DNA of 53,086 bases from Brachionus plicatilis. Lineage: Eukaryota; Rotifera; Eurotatoria; Ploima; Brachionidae. The notes beneath the pieces were generated by a model. It was not told where the DNA came from. It saw nothing but the letters and a program-made list of their open reading frames with translations, and made no database searches. Of this stretch, positions 28,046 through 39,800 are shown one piece after another. Each line of letters begins with the position of its first letter. Position 1 is the first letter of the stretch. Both the position numbers and the translations under genes were made by a program. The DNA lies in the NCBI GenBank assembly GCA_010279815.1, contig QEOQ01000274.1, positions 738,196 through 791,281 on the forward strand, in the 5' to 3' direction.

Positions 28046-30379
28046 ATGAAAAATTCTTTGGTAATTTTTTGCATCACACTTGGCCTGGGTCTGGCCAGCT
28101 CAGTTCGCCTCTTTCCAGGCACAGTGGAGCACACAGTCCTGCCTAGGACACCATCCACTGCCAACAAATACACGCCAACAAATGCCTGGTTCCAGAACTG
28201 GCTGGTTGGCTCGGGCGAAAACCCCATCCACACTTATCCATACATGATCAAAGCCAGCAAACAAGGCTTCACCATCTGCTATCCATCTCAAATAGTCAAC
28301 CAGAACGCATACACCCTGGAAGTCTTCTTGGCAAACTGGATCTTGTCAATTCGGGAAAATTTCCCAGCGCCCAAAATTGATGAGTCAACAGTGAACGCTG
28401 ATTTTTTCAGCCTTGGAGCCAAAGTGAACTTTGGAGACAAATTTTCTGTCCAAGTTACCCGCGGCTATGCCAGTGTCATTGTGAATTTGAATTCTGTAGC
28501 TCCTGTGCTGACCACCATCCATGCCATTCTCAGCTTCGAGAGTCTGTCCGACCGAGCAATCAAAGTCTCAATGAACAACAACCAAGTGTGGTTGATTCAG
28601 AGTGAGAATAAATTGTCGTGGAGCAAAGGTGCTTCCGAGATATCAGGCTCGGTGTATTCAGGCTGGATTAAAATTTCCATCATTACAAGCCAAACAGGAG
28701 AGCAAACTTTGATCAACTACCATGATTCGCTGATCACCAATGGTCAAGTGAACTATGTGGTCAACCGAAATGAGCAAAATGTCAAGATCAAAGTGGACTA
28801 CAATGCTGATGGATTGTACTATTTGCTTCCACATGTGGTCAACCCTCAGGACACCACACTGATCACCGGAGCCAATGCTAAAGGCATCAAGGGAAATTAT
28901 GTGATGTCAAAAGGCCAAGGATATTCTTACAAGCTGCCGCTGTACCCAAAGCCGGACAATGGCGGAGCAGTGGACACAGATGAGAAAAGAGCCAAGATTT
29001 TGGACGCGCTAAAAAGCGACATTGATCTAGAGATCACGTCCAAAGACCCGTATTTCGGGGGCAAAGAGCTAGCCCGGACTGCCCGACTCATCGAAATAGC
29101 TGATTTGGTCAAAGATTACCAAAGTAAAGAAAAACTTAGAAATACCCTTGTTACTGAATTGGACTCGTACTGGTTTGGAGTTGATGACAACAAGCCAGCA
29201 TTGGTATATGAGCCTACATGGGGTGGTATTGTGTCAAGAAAAAGTGTCGGCTCAGCCCAAGAAGACTTTGGTATTTACTACTACAATGATCATCATTTTC
29301 ACTTTGGCTATTTTGTCTACGCAGCTGCCACTCTCGCCAAACACTATCCAGACTACTACAACAACAGAAAGGAATACTTTAATTTAATTTTGTCTGATTA
29401 CTCGGGCGCTTGTTTGTATAAAGAGCTGCCTTGCCGTCCCCGAAATAAAGATCCTTTCTTGGGCCATTCATACGCATCGGGTTTGTTTGAGTTTGCGGAT
29501 TCTAAAAATCAAGAGTCAACATCCGAAGCCATTAACTCTTATTTTGCAGTGCGCGAGTTGGGCAAAATGACCGGAAATCAAACATTGGAAGACTTGGGTG
29601 ACTATTTACTCAGCACTGAGATTCATGCTACAATTGTGTATTGGCAAGTAAAAAAAAATTCCCAAATTTATTCGGAGCCGTTCTCTAAGAACGGAGTGGT
29701 GGGCATCTTATGGGAGACCAAAGTCGACTATGCCACATGGTTCGGAGGCAATGTGGAATTCATATACGGCATTCAAATGTTGCCATTTACTGAGATCACG
29801 CCAAGTCATTTGAAGAAAGACTGGCTGACTGAGACCAGACCAATCTGGAGCAAGTCTCTGAGCAGTGGTAGCATCGAGGAGGGATGGAAAGGGTTCATGC
29901 TAATGGCCGATGCAATTGTAGATCCAAATAGACCTGGTCTGTCAAATGATATTCATGGATTGACTGGCTATGACAATGGAAATACCAGAACAAATACTTT
30001 GTTCTTTTACTATTTTGTTGGAGGTTCGCCTGGTGGCGGTTCTGGACAGGTAACTGGAACATCGACTAGCTTTACACAATCTTCGTCAAGCTCAACTACC
30101 ACTAAGTCAACAACCACTATTTGCTCTGGTTTTGGCTGTGAGTTGGTCGATAATGGCAAGCCAGATCCGAGCTGTGGAAGCTCTTTATATGGATGTCACA
30201 ATTTGGCTGGTACTCTTGTTGGATGCTATGATCCTCAAACTGCAACTTGTTTTTTCGGTGGTAATATGTGTCCCAAGCCATTGAAAGCCTGCGTGAATCT
30301 TTTGTCGCCTGGTCAAGGTGTTCCATGCTATGATCCTGCTATCTATAAATGCATCAATGGAAATCTTATTCCTATCTAA
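28046..30379 (+). CDS. Secreted endo-1,3-beta-glucanase (GH81) with C-terminal Cys-rich carbohydrate-binding modules
   Basis: A 777-residue single exon. A signal peptide (about 1-18, MKNSLVIFCITLGLGLASS) leads into a full GH81 domain. Conserved catalytic region: D415 in YYYNDHHFHFGYF, and E490/E494 in ESTSEAINSYFA. GH81 enzymes hydrolyse internal beta-1,3-glucan bonds with inversion, as in fungal, oomycete and algal walls or storage glucans. A Gly/Ser/Thr linker (about 658-693) is followed by two Cys-rich units with CYDP....C (residues about 697-777), resembling the CBM52 module of fungal GH81 proteins. Length fits secreted GH81 enzymes. The gene is clearly richer in G+C than the surrounding DNA and lacks introns, unlike the spliced neighbours. 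GH81 is common in fungi, bacteria and plants but rare in animals, so horizontal origin is plausible. The ATG at 28046 is the only start placing the signal peptide correctly. Confidence 0.95.
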   Translation: MKNSLVIFCITLGLGLASSVRLFPGTVEHTVLPRTPSTANKYTPTNAWFQNWLVGSGENPIHTYPYMIKASKQGFTICYPSQIVNQNAYTLEVFLANWILSIRENFPAPKIDESTVNADFFSLGAKVNFGDKFSVQVTRGYASVIVNLNSVAPVLTTIHAILSFESLSDRAIKVSMNNNQVWLIQSENKLSWSKGASEISGSVYSGWIKISIITSQTGEQTLINYHDSLITNGQVNYVVNRNEQNVKIKVDYNADGLYYLLPHVVNPQDTTLITGANAKGIKGNYVMSKGQGYSYKLPLYPKPDNGGAVDTDEKRAKILDALKSDIDLEITSKDPYFGGKELARTARLIEIADLVKDYQSKEKLRNTLVTELDSYWFGVDDNKPALVYEPTWGGIVSRKSVGSAQEDFGIYYYNDHHFHFGYFVYAAATLAKHYPDYYNNRKEYFNLILSDYSGACLYKELPCRPRNKDPFLGHSYASGLFEFADSKNQESTSEAINSYFAVRELGKMTGNQTLEDLGDYLLSTEIHATIVYWQVKKNSQIYSEPFSKNGVVGILWETKVDYATWFGGNVEFIYGIQMLPFTEITPSHLKKDWLTETRPIWSKSLSSGSIEEGWKGFMLMADAIVDPNRPGLSNDIHGLTGYDNGNTRTNTLFFYYFVGGSPGGGSGQVTGTSTSFTQSSSSSTTTKSTTTICSGFGCELVDNGKPDPSCGSSLYGCHNLAGTLVGCYDPQTATCFFGGNMCPKPLKACVNLLSPGQGVPCYDPAIYKCINGNLIPI

Positions 30380-30743
30380 ACTTAAATTAAATTAAATTCT
30401 ATTTATTTATTTATTTATTTATTTAATTCATAAAAATAAAAATTTTAATCAATTAAGTAGCCGCTTTGATTCGAAAAAATATGTTGATTTCAAACTCTAC
30501 TTTTTAATTAAATAAATTAAGTTATTCTGAAAACGCTGTAGATAAAAATTGATGAGAAAAAAAATTTAAATAAAATCTGACTTTATAATTGATAGGAGAA
30601 TTTGGATTATATGACGTTATTAAAAAAATTTGAGTTTAATTTTAAAATTGTGGATTAATTTGATCAAATTTCTAAAAAAAATAATAAAACAATGCATAAA
30701 AAAAACATTTATCTTATTTTATTAAAATTACATGATTGATTAT
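30380..30743. other. 3' flank of the GH81 gene
   Basis: A (TTTA)n microsatellite at 30400-30425 follows the stop codon; AATAAA-like signals are abundant in this AT-rich DNA. Nothing else recognised. Confidence 0.5.
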
Positions 30744-30747
30744 TTAA

Positions 30748-31123
30748 CACTAGAAGCACCAAAACGAGTCATTTTGACTCGTTATGAAAATTAAAGAATG
30801 TATTTTATGCTCGAATTTATTTAAATTATTAAATTAATTGAATAAAAATAGTAAATTATTAAATTTAAGTCTTTTCTTAGGCCTTATTAAATATCCATGC
30901 TCAATAACAATTTTTACAAATACTCTCTTTTTCTTTTGTACAATATCCACACTGCTTTTTTACATTTTGAGCAAAATTTTTTTATTTGAATTTAGTTTAT
31001 TTAGAAAGTTTTTCTTATTTTTATGCTGAAAAAAAATAGTATGCTCAAATAACAAAAATTGACTTGGATTTTAGCGGCCAAATATCGAAAAAGAGTCATT
31101 TTGACTCGTTGGTGCTTCCAGTG
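30748..31123. mobile_element. piggyBac-like MITE
   Basis: 376 bp flanked by TTAA on both sides (30744-30747, 31124-31127). Inverted ends CACTAGAAGCACC and CACTGGAAGCACC (one mismatch). Just inside each end a small palindrome repeats: ACGAGTCATTTTGACTCGT at the left and AGAGTCATTTTGACTCGTT at the right. The TTAA target and CAC start are typical of piggyBac elements. The 63-codon frame inside is low-complexity, so the element is non-autonomous. Confidence 0.82.
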
Positions 31124-31478
31124 TTAAATACTTCAGTTTTATACTTTTAAATACGGACTTTTGATTTTTTCTTTTACTATTTATTATAATTACTATTTTT
31201 TAAATAAATTTTTTGTCAATTACTTAAAAGCATTACTTTTTTCATTTTAAAAAAATTAAAAATTTTATAAAAGTGTTGATCAGATAACAGGGGCGTTAAT
31301 TGGCCTTGAAAATTAATTTATATTTATTATTCTTATTAAAATTTATTTAAAAATAATTTAATTATAGCATTTTCATTCTATTGTACTTAGATAGAAAATT
31401 GATTTTTTCCTTAATTTATTTTTTATTATTTTTGATTATTTATTAATCAATCGATTATATTCTTAATTATCATCAAGA
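31124..31478. other. Intergenic, no gene seen
   Basis: AT-rich spacer between the piggyBac-like element and the tRNA-Val gene. Nothing recognisable. Confidence 0.5.
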
Positions 31479-31551
31479 GCTTCGATGGTGTAGTGGTTAT
31501 CACATCTGCTTTACACGCAGAAGGTCGCGAGTTCGATCCTCGCTCGAAGTA
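31479..31551 (+). tRNA. tRNA-Val (anticodon TAC)
   Basis: 73 nt. Acceptor GCTTCGA pairs with TCGAAGT (terminal G-U); anticodon stem TCTGC/GCAGA with loop TTTACAC, anticodon TAC at 31512-31514. A box TGGTGTAGTGG and B box GTTCGATCC are intact; a T run follows. Confidence 0.96.
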
Positions 31552-31896
31552 TTTTTTTGATTTTTCAAAATTTAACTAAATTTATATTCTTGGCAAATTT
31601 AAAAAAGATTGTCCTTTTGAAATTTTTTTAAATAAAAAACCGAAATAATTTTAAATTTATCTTTTTACATTTTTTTTTTTTAATTTAATTTAATTTAATG
31701 AGTTTTTTAGCATACCCAGTTATTTGTAAGATTTGTTTACTATACGGCTATGTTGACTAGGTTTTCTCATCGGACTTCTTAGATTGCTTTTGATTAAGTT
31801 AAAATTTTAAAATAATAGATTTTACCCCAACCCTGTTATAGGTAAATCCTAAAAGACATAATTCAAGAATTAAAAAAAATTCAAAAATTTAATTTT

Positions 31897-33025
31897 ACAG
31901 TGGTGCTTTTATCTGATATTTTATGTATTTTCTATAAAAAATTCAAAAAACGAATTTTCTTAAATAAATTTATTTTTTCCAATTTATATTCTATAAACTT
32001 ATCAATTACTAGAAATTATTTTATTTTTAAATCTATAAAAGATATAAGTTATTTAAAAAAAATATTTTAAAATTCAAATCCTTCTTTACTCTTTTTTTTT
32101 TAGATTTTTTACAGATTTTATTGTAAAATTTGGTTATTTGTAAAATCTTCACTCATCAAGATTGTGAGAAAAACAACACCTGGTGTGAATCACAAATATT
32201 ATTACAAAAAGTGAGATAGTTTTTTGATCAATTTTTTTTTAATTACTCTTTTTCTTCTAAAAAAATTATAATCACATTTAAATTTCAGAAAACCCTCAAA
32301 ACCTCGCAGATACACCCTAAAGCTGATATTATTTTCGGAAAGAGCATAAAAATATTTTTTTAAGAAAATGTAGTTTTAATAAATTTAATAAAGTTATTTT
32401 GTCATTCAAAATTCAAAAAACAAATATGGTACAAAAACTTAGGTTGATTTGCTAAAATAGTCGAGAACGCCTGTTCCAATTTCTTAAAAAATTAAAATTT
32501 CAGCTCAAGATTTATTTTTCATAAAATTATCAAAAGTTTTTGCTTTAAAAAAAAATCAATTTTTGGATTTTTTATTTCTTAAATTTAAAATAAAATTTTT
32601 TTGGCTTATTTTAAATTTTAATTATCATTTAAAGCTTTTTTTTTTTAAAAATATTTCTACCAAAAATTTTTTTGTTTTATGAATATTTAAATACGGAATA
32701 GATCGTAAATAAGGCAAAATGAAAATATTTTTACATTTGTACATTTTCATATTTTTAGATTTTTTGTGCAATATTTCAGAAAATAAAAAAAATTCTTCCA
32801 AATTAATTAGTTACTAAAATTAAAAATAAAAATTTTATGAAAAATTGCACAAAAAATCTAAAAATATGAAAATGAAAAAATGTAAAATTTTCTACATTTT
32901 GCCGTAAATAAACGAAATATTGCACAAAAAAAATGCATTTTAACCAGAAATTACTGATACACTGCACGATAAGAAAATGAATTTTTTTGTAAGTTACCAT
33001 GCAATGCTAGAAAATAGCACCACTG
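31897..33025. mobile_element. hAT-like non-autonomous element
   Basis: Inverted ends ACAGTGGTGCTTTTATC and the complement of ACAGTGGTGCTATTTTC. CAGTGGTG is a common hAT terminus. Flanks TAATTTTA and TAATATAA match at 6 of 8. No transposase frame is left. It contains the large palindrome at 32713-32902. Confidence 0.5.
32713..32902. repeat. Palindrome with ~60-bp arms
   Basis: GGCAAAATG begins the left arm and CATTTTGCC ends the right; both arms share TTTTCATATTTTTAGATTTT and TTTGTGCAAT in inverted order. Probably a MITE nested in the hAT-like element. Confidence 0.8.
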
Positions 33026-33754
33026 TAATATAATATAAAAATTGCCAAAAAAATTTGAAAAAGTCTTTTTTTTTTGTTGACAAATTTATATAATGTTTTC
33101 ATTCAAATTTTCTAATGATGTATCAGTTCATAGATATTTAATAAAATAAGACAAAACTCATAAAAATAAATTTTAACGAAAAAATTCTCATAGAAATTGT
33201 GAAACGACTAACGATAGTAAAAAATAAAAAAGAAACACAAAATTTGATAAGATTTTATTAATTTAAAATTTTTTTTTAGAAAAAATGTTTTGATATTTTT
33301 TTTAATTTATTAAAAAAAATAAAGTTATTCCTGGAACAATTTTTTTCATTTAAAATTTTCATTTTGGTAGATTTTTGAAAAATTTAAAATTTTTTGTCAA
33401 TTTGTCAACCTTGAAAAAATTCTAAAGAAAAAAATTCGATAAAATTTCATAGATTGAATGAATTTTAAGCATAATTTTCAAAATTTTCGTGAGTTCTCAG
33501 ATTTAAAAAATTTTTAAAATCTGTTTTTAAAAATCAATTAAAATTTTGGCGAAAATTTTTAGTAAATAAAAATAATTTGACAGATTCATTGATCATTTTG
33601 AAAGCAAAAAATTCAAAATAATTTTTTAAATTTCTTTATTTAAAAAAAAATTAAATTTTTTTAATAAAAAAATGTAATAAAACTCATTAATAAGTTAACA
33701 AAAAGATATTTCTTTATTTGTCCGTTTGAAGACACAATTTTTGAGTGCACTGTA
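33026..33754. other. Upstream of TALPID3, no gene seen
   Basis: AT-rich. A word containing ATAAAATAAGACAAAACTCAT near 33140 recurs inverted near 26645 and, diverged, near 39350, so it is a dispersed repeat. Confidence 0.45.
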
Positions 33755-33767
33755 GTTGCATAGAAAC
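33755..33767 (+). promoter_or_regulatory. RFX X-box upstream of TALPID3
   Basis: GTTGCA-T-AGAAAC matches GTTRCC-N1-RGNAAC at 11 of 12 half-site positions. It ends 73 bp before the ATG, the usual place for X-boxes in genes for cilia assembly, and the downstream gene is a ciliary gene. Confidence 0.7.
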
Positions 33768-33813
33768 AACTTTTTTCGACCAAAAATTTTTCTTCAACAA
33801 AATTTTTAAAAAA

Positions 33814-33843
33814 ATGTCACTAGAATTTTCCGAGACAAAATGA
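33814..33843 (+). promoter_or_regulatory. Short upstream ORF overlapping the TALPID3 start
   Basis: An ATG at 33814 opens nine codons whose TGA stop overlaps the main ATG (ATGA at 33840-33843). This arrangement can allow termination-reinitiation or reduce translation. It matters only if transcription starts upstream of 33814. Confidence 0.45.
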
Positions 33844-36800
33844 TAAAAACCGCTTCGCACAACTCGCTGCGCTCATCTGTCTCATCGACCAGCTCGGACC
33901 GTGGTGCCAGAGCCAAAACAAACTTTATCGAGCGCAACATAATGAATGTAAAAAGTTCCAAAAAGGCTGACATCGAGCCAAACTTGGTGCAGATAAATTG
34001 CCTGAATGAAATAAGACACGGCTCCAGCTCTCAGTCGTCCATGGAGCTCTTTGAACAAATCGAGACCATAGAAACAAATGATGAGAACTTTTTGCCCCAA
34101 GGCGACCAATTCGAAGCCCTGGACGACCAAGTCAACATTTGCAGGAGCAAATTTTTCGACAGGAACAAAATTCGCTCCCAATTTGCCCAGAAGTTTTCCA
34201 ACTCAAAAAAAAGAGAAATTGTGCCCACTCTGATAGACTCGGGCTTTTCCCAAACCAGCGACTCATCTCATCTGGACACTTTCACGCAACAATTTCACTC
34301 TGACTTGGACACCAAGCTTAGCTCTGTGATGAAACACCTGGAGACCCTCAAATCTTACGAAGAAACACTAGTGCCCAGACTTTTGGACAAAAAATTCGAA
34401 CCAAATTCAGAAAAGGAGTCAGACCGACTCAAACATCTTGAGCTGGTGCAAGAGAACCAATTTAAATTGATGTCACAATTGATAGACAAGCTGAGGCCTG
34501 TGAACTCGACCGAGTGCGATTTGAATGTGACCAAGGAGCCCAGAGTTAAATCAATTCAGTTCAATGACACAGTGGAGGTGGTTGAGGCAAAAAAAAAGTC
34601 CAAATCGCGCTCCAAGTCAGCTGGCAGAAAGGCCAAGAGTGGCTCAAGCAATTGTGAGGTCTGTGTGGGCTACAGAAATAGAAGCAAATCGCCTAACAAC
34701 AAGATTAGGTCGCCTTCCAAAAATGAAAAAAAATTTCTTCAAGAACTGATCGAGACTGTGCCCAAGAGTCCCGATGTGAGCTTGGTGAAAGCGGAGGTTT
34801 TGGAGCCAGAGGAAAAAGTAAGTCTGTTTGACGAGTTTTTGAGCAAGAAAAACTCGGAAAATTTGTCCGATGTTTTGAGGCAGTCAAATGAATTGTTGTC
34901 CGAGCTGGAGCGGCAAGAGGAAATACATCGAAGAATGAAGGAAGAGTACAGTCGAAAAGCAAAGAGTAGTATGTTTGCCGACATCAAAGAAGTTCTCAAA
35001 AAAGTGGAAGTGTCCAAGCAAAAAATTGATTGTTTGGTCGATGAGTTAAATAGGAAAAAAAAGTGCAAAATGGTCGATTTGTACAGTGTGGATGTGGATG
35101 AGTAAGTTGAAGTTTGTCTTGTTTTTTATTTAAGAAAGGTGAAATTTTATCTTGTTGTCGAATTTTATAATTTTTTTGCCAAAATGACCAAAGAAAAACA
35201 TTTTAAATTGAATTAAATATTTTTTTAATTTTCTCTTTGGAAACTTTGATTATTTTTAGTTTTTTAATTCAGAAGATTTTTTATAAATCACACGGATCTG
35301 TCTCATTTTGTTGCTTCCTTTAATATAACTAGAGATTTTCGATAAAGATTTACAATTAAAAGTAATAATAGTTTTAAAACCTAAAGAAAAAAAATATTTA
35401 CTTTTATCAATGAAAAATAAAATTTTCAATCTTCCTACTTTTTACAATGCCATTCAAGTTTTGTACATTAAAAAAATTTAGTTTTCAACAGAAAACAATT
35501 TATCAATAATCTTTAATATTATTTATTTTAAAATTAAAGTTTTTTCTTCAAACAAAAAATATTTAAAAAAATAAATATAATAAAACATTCTTTTTTTAAT
35601 TATTTTTAGACTATTCAAAATGGGCATTGTAAATTTTCATACCAATTTTTAAAAATCTTTTAATGGAAATATTTTATTTTATTTTTTAAATGCTAAAATA
35701 ATTAGTTAGCAGATGGATTGAAGTAAATATGAAAAATAGCAAAATTAAAATTGTTACAAGTAGCCTTTAATACTTGAGAGAATCAATATTATTAAACACC
35801 AATTCTAAAAATTAAATGGTTTTAATTATACTTTTTCAACTTTTTTTAGAATTTTTTTTGGATTTATTTGAAAATTAATTGTAAGTTTAACAATTCTCAA
35901 TTAATACGAAATCTATTTAATACAGAATTTATTCTAGAAATCTTTACATTGGTTTATAAATGCTTTTTTTATGGCCCATAAATTTTTTTTAAAAGATATG
36001 AGGAGTTAAAATTTTTTATTTTCTCTATTAAAAATTAATAGAAAATTTTAAACAAATTTCAATACAAATATTAATTTTATAATTTCTTAGATCTGTAAAT
36101 TATTTAAAAATTTTGATTTTTTTTGTAAATTTTTAGAAATATAAAATTTGAAGTGAGTTTTAATTTTTATGAGTTTTTATCACCACTTTTAGGAAATGTC
36201 AATAATTAAAAAAAAATTAAATTTATGATTCAAGTCATGTTTTTACGATTTTTCGGATTTGAATAACGAGTTAATGGCATTAAATTTTTAATTTTCTTAA
36301 AAAAAAAATTTTCTTGATCACTGATTTTCATCCTAATGACTTTTTTTAAAGTCCGGCCACATGAAATTTTTGGGTATTGTTAATATCAAATACAAATTGA
36401 ACAAAATTTCTTCATTTTATGGTAAATTAAAATTAAAGTGACAAAATAAATAATTAAAGAAAAAATACTGAAACATATATTGTTGCACATTTTTACCTAA
36501 AATAATTTTTCTAATATATAAAAAAAGACAAAAAATAAAGAACTAATAAGATGTCAAGTGCAAGTCAGGACTTTGACTTGTTTCAAAAATTTAAAAGATA
36601 AAAGTCATGCATTTTTTATAAATTTTTTAATTTATTTCTAAAATTTTTTTAAGCACAAATATTTTTTCGTTTTTTACTCATAAATTTTGTACTTAAAAAT
36701 TACTTAAAAAATATTAAACGATTATGTGAATTTTTTAAAAATCATGTTTCAATGTTTACATTGAAAAATAAATTTTGACAGATAATTTGATAAAAAAAAT

Positions 36801-39800
36801 TTCAAGACTAATTATTTTTTTAAAATTTTTAATTCTATTCTTAAAATAAGTTAAAGTCCTGACTTGTATTTTTTTAATTTTTGAAACAAGTCATTTTCAA
36901 GTCCAAGTCACACTTTGACTTGTTTTTGACTACTTCAGACTTTTTTCCTGACTTTTGCACAAGTCTGTTTAAAACTTTTAAACAACTCTAAAAATAAATA
37001 CAAAAAAATGGAAATAAAATTAATAATTATTTAAAAGGGATAAATATTTTTTAAAAAATCTATTTTTTTATTTAAAAGAAATGAAGAGCTTAAAATAAAG
37101 AAAATGGTTGACGGATGCATAAATGCTATTTCGAATGATGTAAAAGTAAACACTAATTTTTTTAATTTTAAACTCAAATTAGTTTTTAAATATTTTATGC
37201 AAATTACTCGGTGTTACCAAGACATTTTAAGAAAAGCTAATTTTTTCATCTATTAAGAAAGTGGTTAATCAAAAGATGATCGATGATAGCAAGCACATAA
37301 AATTGGAGGCCGAGCGCGACACTGCCTCTAAAAGACCATCTAGAGTATCATCCCAGCGGACCAGCAATCAGTATGTTGGACCCAAGCCTAAACAAATTTC
37401 TAATGTTCACAAATACTTGGGCAAAATATATGGCAAAAGTGTTCTTGACCAAATTAAAATGGATGAAGTGGAAGAGAAAAACCGGCGCTTCAGAGAAGAA
37501 GCCGAACAGCGCAAGAAAAAAATCAGCATCGACAAAACCAAAAAAATTCAGCCCGCTAGTCAAAAAGTCCAGTCCAGGCCCTCTAGAATAAAACCAGTGA
37601 AGCCAGTGATGCAAAGACCTGCATTCATATCCATACCAGTGCAGCCCTATCCAGAAAATCAGATAAAAAATTTTGATCAAATTCACCGAGCGGACAACAT
37701 CGGAATGGTGACAATTTTGCCAAGAGAAAAATCACCATCCAAGGCTTTCAACATTACCAGACAAGTTCTTCCTTCAATGAGCATTAATCCAGCGAGATCT
37801 TCATCTGGAGAAAAAAAGGCCAATTTTAAGCAAATAGAAATTAAAGTCGAAGAAGATGAAAATGAAAATGACCAAGAAGTGGACGAAGAAGAGACTGGAC
37901 TGGGCATCAATGTGCTCGGATCTAGAAAAGAAGAAAAAGAGGCAGCTAAAGAAGACGTGCCTGTGCCACTTCCGGGTGATCTGTCAGCAGATAGGCAACA
38001 ATTTTTGACAGATAGAAATCTGAGTGAAAACAGAGTGCTCGATTGGCTTGAGCAAGAAATTCTCAAAAATTTTCTCCTCCGACTTCAAGTGGGCCAGGAA
38101 TCGGAGGACGAAAGTAGGGTTGACAATTTTCGCCTTTTGGTTGACGTGGGCCAAGACATTGATCCTGATTTGATTGAATGTTTGACCAGAGAGGTGTTGA
38201 ATGAAAAAATAGCGGCCATGATCGACCGCCAAGATGAGGAGACTCTGTCGGAAGTTGTTGATCAGCCACCAGTGGCATCCATACGCAAAAGCGTGGAGTT
38301 TCTGGAAAAAAAGAAGGAAAAAAGCGAATTCATTGAAGTTTCTACACCAAAGGTTACACCACCACTCTCACCAATCACTGTCGAAAATTTTGAGCCTCAA
38401 CCTGCTAAAAAAGAGTCCGAAATTCAACTAATTCAATTCATAAATGATGAAGAGACCGAGTCTGTTTTGGAAATTAGTCTGGAAGAAAGCGATAATGAGG
38501 AAAATTTTGACCAAGTTTTAAGTTCCAAGTCAATAATGATTCCACCTACGCCGCGAGAAACTCCACAACCGAGCCCTGAGCCTCCTAAGACCCCCTCTTT
38601 GTCTGAAAGAACTGAGCCACCTGCACAAATTCGTCAACCATCTCCTCCACCACCACAACTGCGGCCTCTTTTGATTGATTCCAGCATTCAATGTGACCCA
38701 GAGCCCAAGTCAGATCCAAAGCCAGTGATTATTGAGAAAATAATCACCAGAGAGCCCAAAGTTGTCGAGTCCGAGTCCGAAGTGACAAAGTCCACTAGTT
38801 CATACTCAACTACTGACACTACTACTACCGTTGAAAGCGACAAGACTGAGAGCGAAAGTGATAGCTATTTTTCAGAAGGTGCTTGGCTTCTAAGCAAAAG
38901 TGAAGGCGAAATTGTCAAATTTAACAATAATGGTAAATATATTTCTTTTTTTGTTTTAATTAAGTGGGATTTGATAAGTGGTTCTGAAGTAAATTTACCA
39001 ATTTTTACGAAAAAATTTTTTGGTGAAGGTTCAATTCATTGATTTTTATTTTTCGTAGAATAATTGTTTCATAGAATCATTTTCATAGAATTTTTTTTAA
39101 GGGATTAAATGTAGAAAAATAATTAAAAAAAAAATTATCATTCAGAATAATAGTCTCTCCGAGAGATTAATCAAAAAAATTGAAAAAAATTTAAAATTTT
39201 CCCTTAATCTACAAAAAATGAAATTTTAATTGAAAAAAAATATTTTTTAAATTTGTTCGTATAAATATTTTAATCTATTTAATCTTTAAATTTTTCTATT
39301 AAAGTTTTTAACATAATTTCTATGAAAAATTTTTCAACCAAAATTTATTTAATGAGTTTTGTTTAATTTTATTAATTTTCTATGAATTATTTTTTTCGAT
39401 GAATTAATACGTCACAATTTTTTAGACCCAAAATGGACATAAAAGGATAATTTTTTTCGTTTTTTAAAAAAAATTTAAAAAAAAATTTTTTTACTTTTCA
39501 AAACATCAATAAATAATTTACCAATTTTTGCGTATTATTTTTTTAAGGTGCGAAAATAGTAATAAAAGTTAAAAATCAGTAAAATTTTAATTATTATTAA
39601 TTTATTATTAATATTTTTTTTTTAATAAAAAATGCACTATTCTCAAATATATTGAAATTTAGCTTTTTCTAAATTTGCAGAGTTGAGTAGAATTTGAAGT
39701 TGATTCACAATGTAGCATTTACATGACTAATTTTGGGTCTATTCGATAGTGTTATCAATAGACAACATAATATGTTATCATTTGGTACCGGTTATGTTAA

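Noticed and set aside
28042..28291. Minus-strand ORFs over the GH81 gene
   Set aside because: They are antisense shadows of a GC-richer coding exon; the plus strand encodes a complete enzyme with catalytic motifs.
30838..31029. 63-codon ORF inside the piggyBac-like MITE as a transposase
   Set aside because: No transposase motif; Phe/Leu-rich frame from AT-rich DNA.
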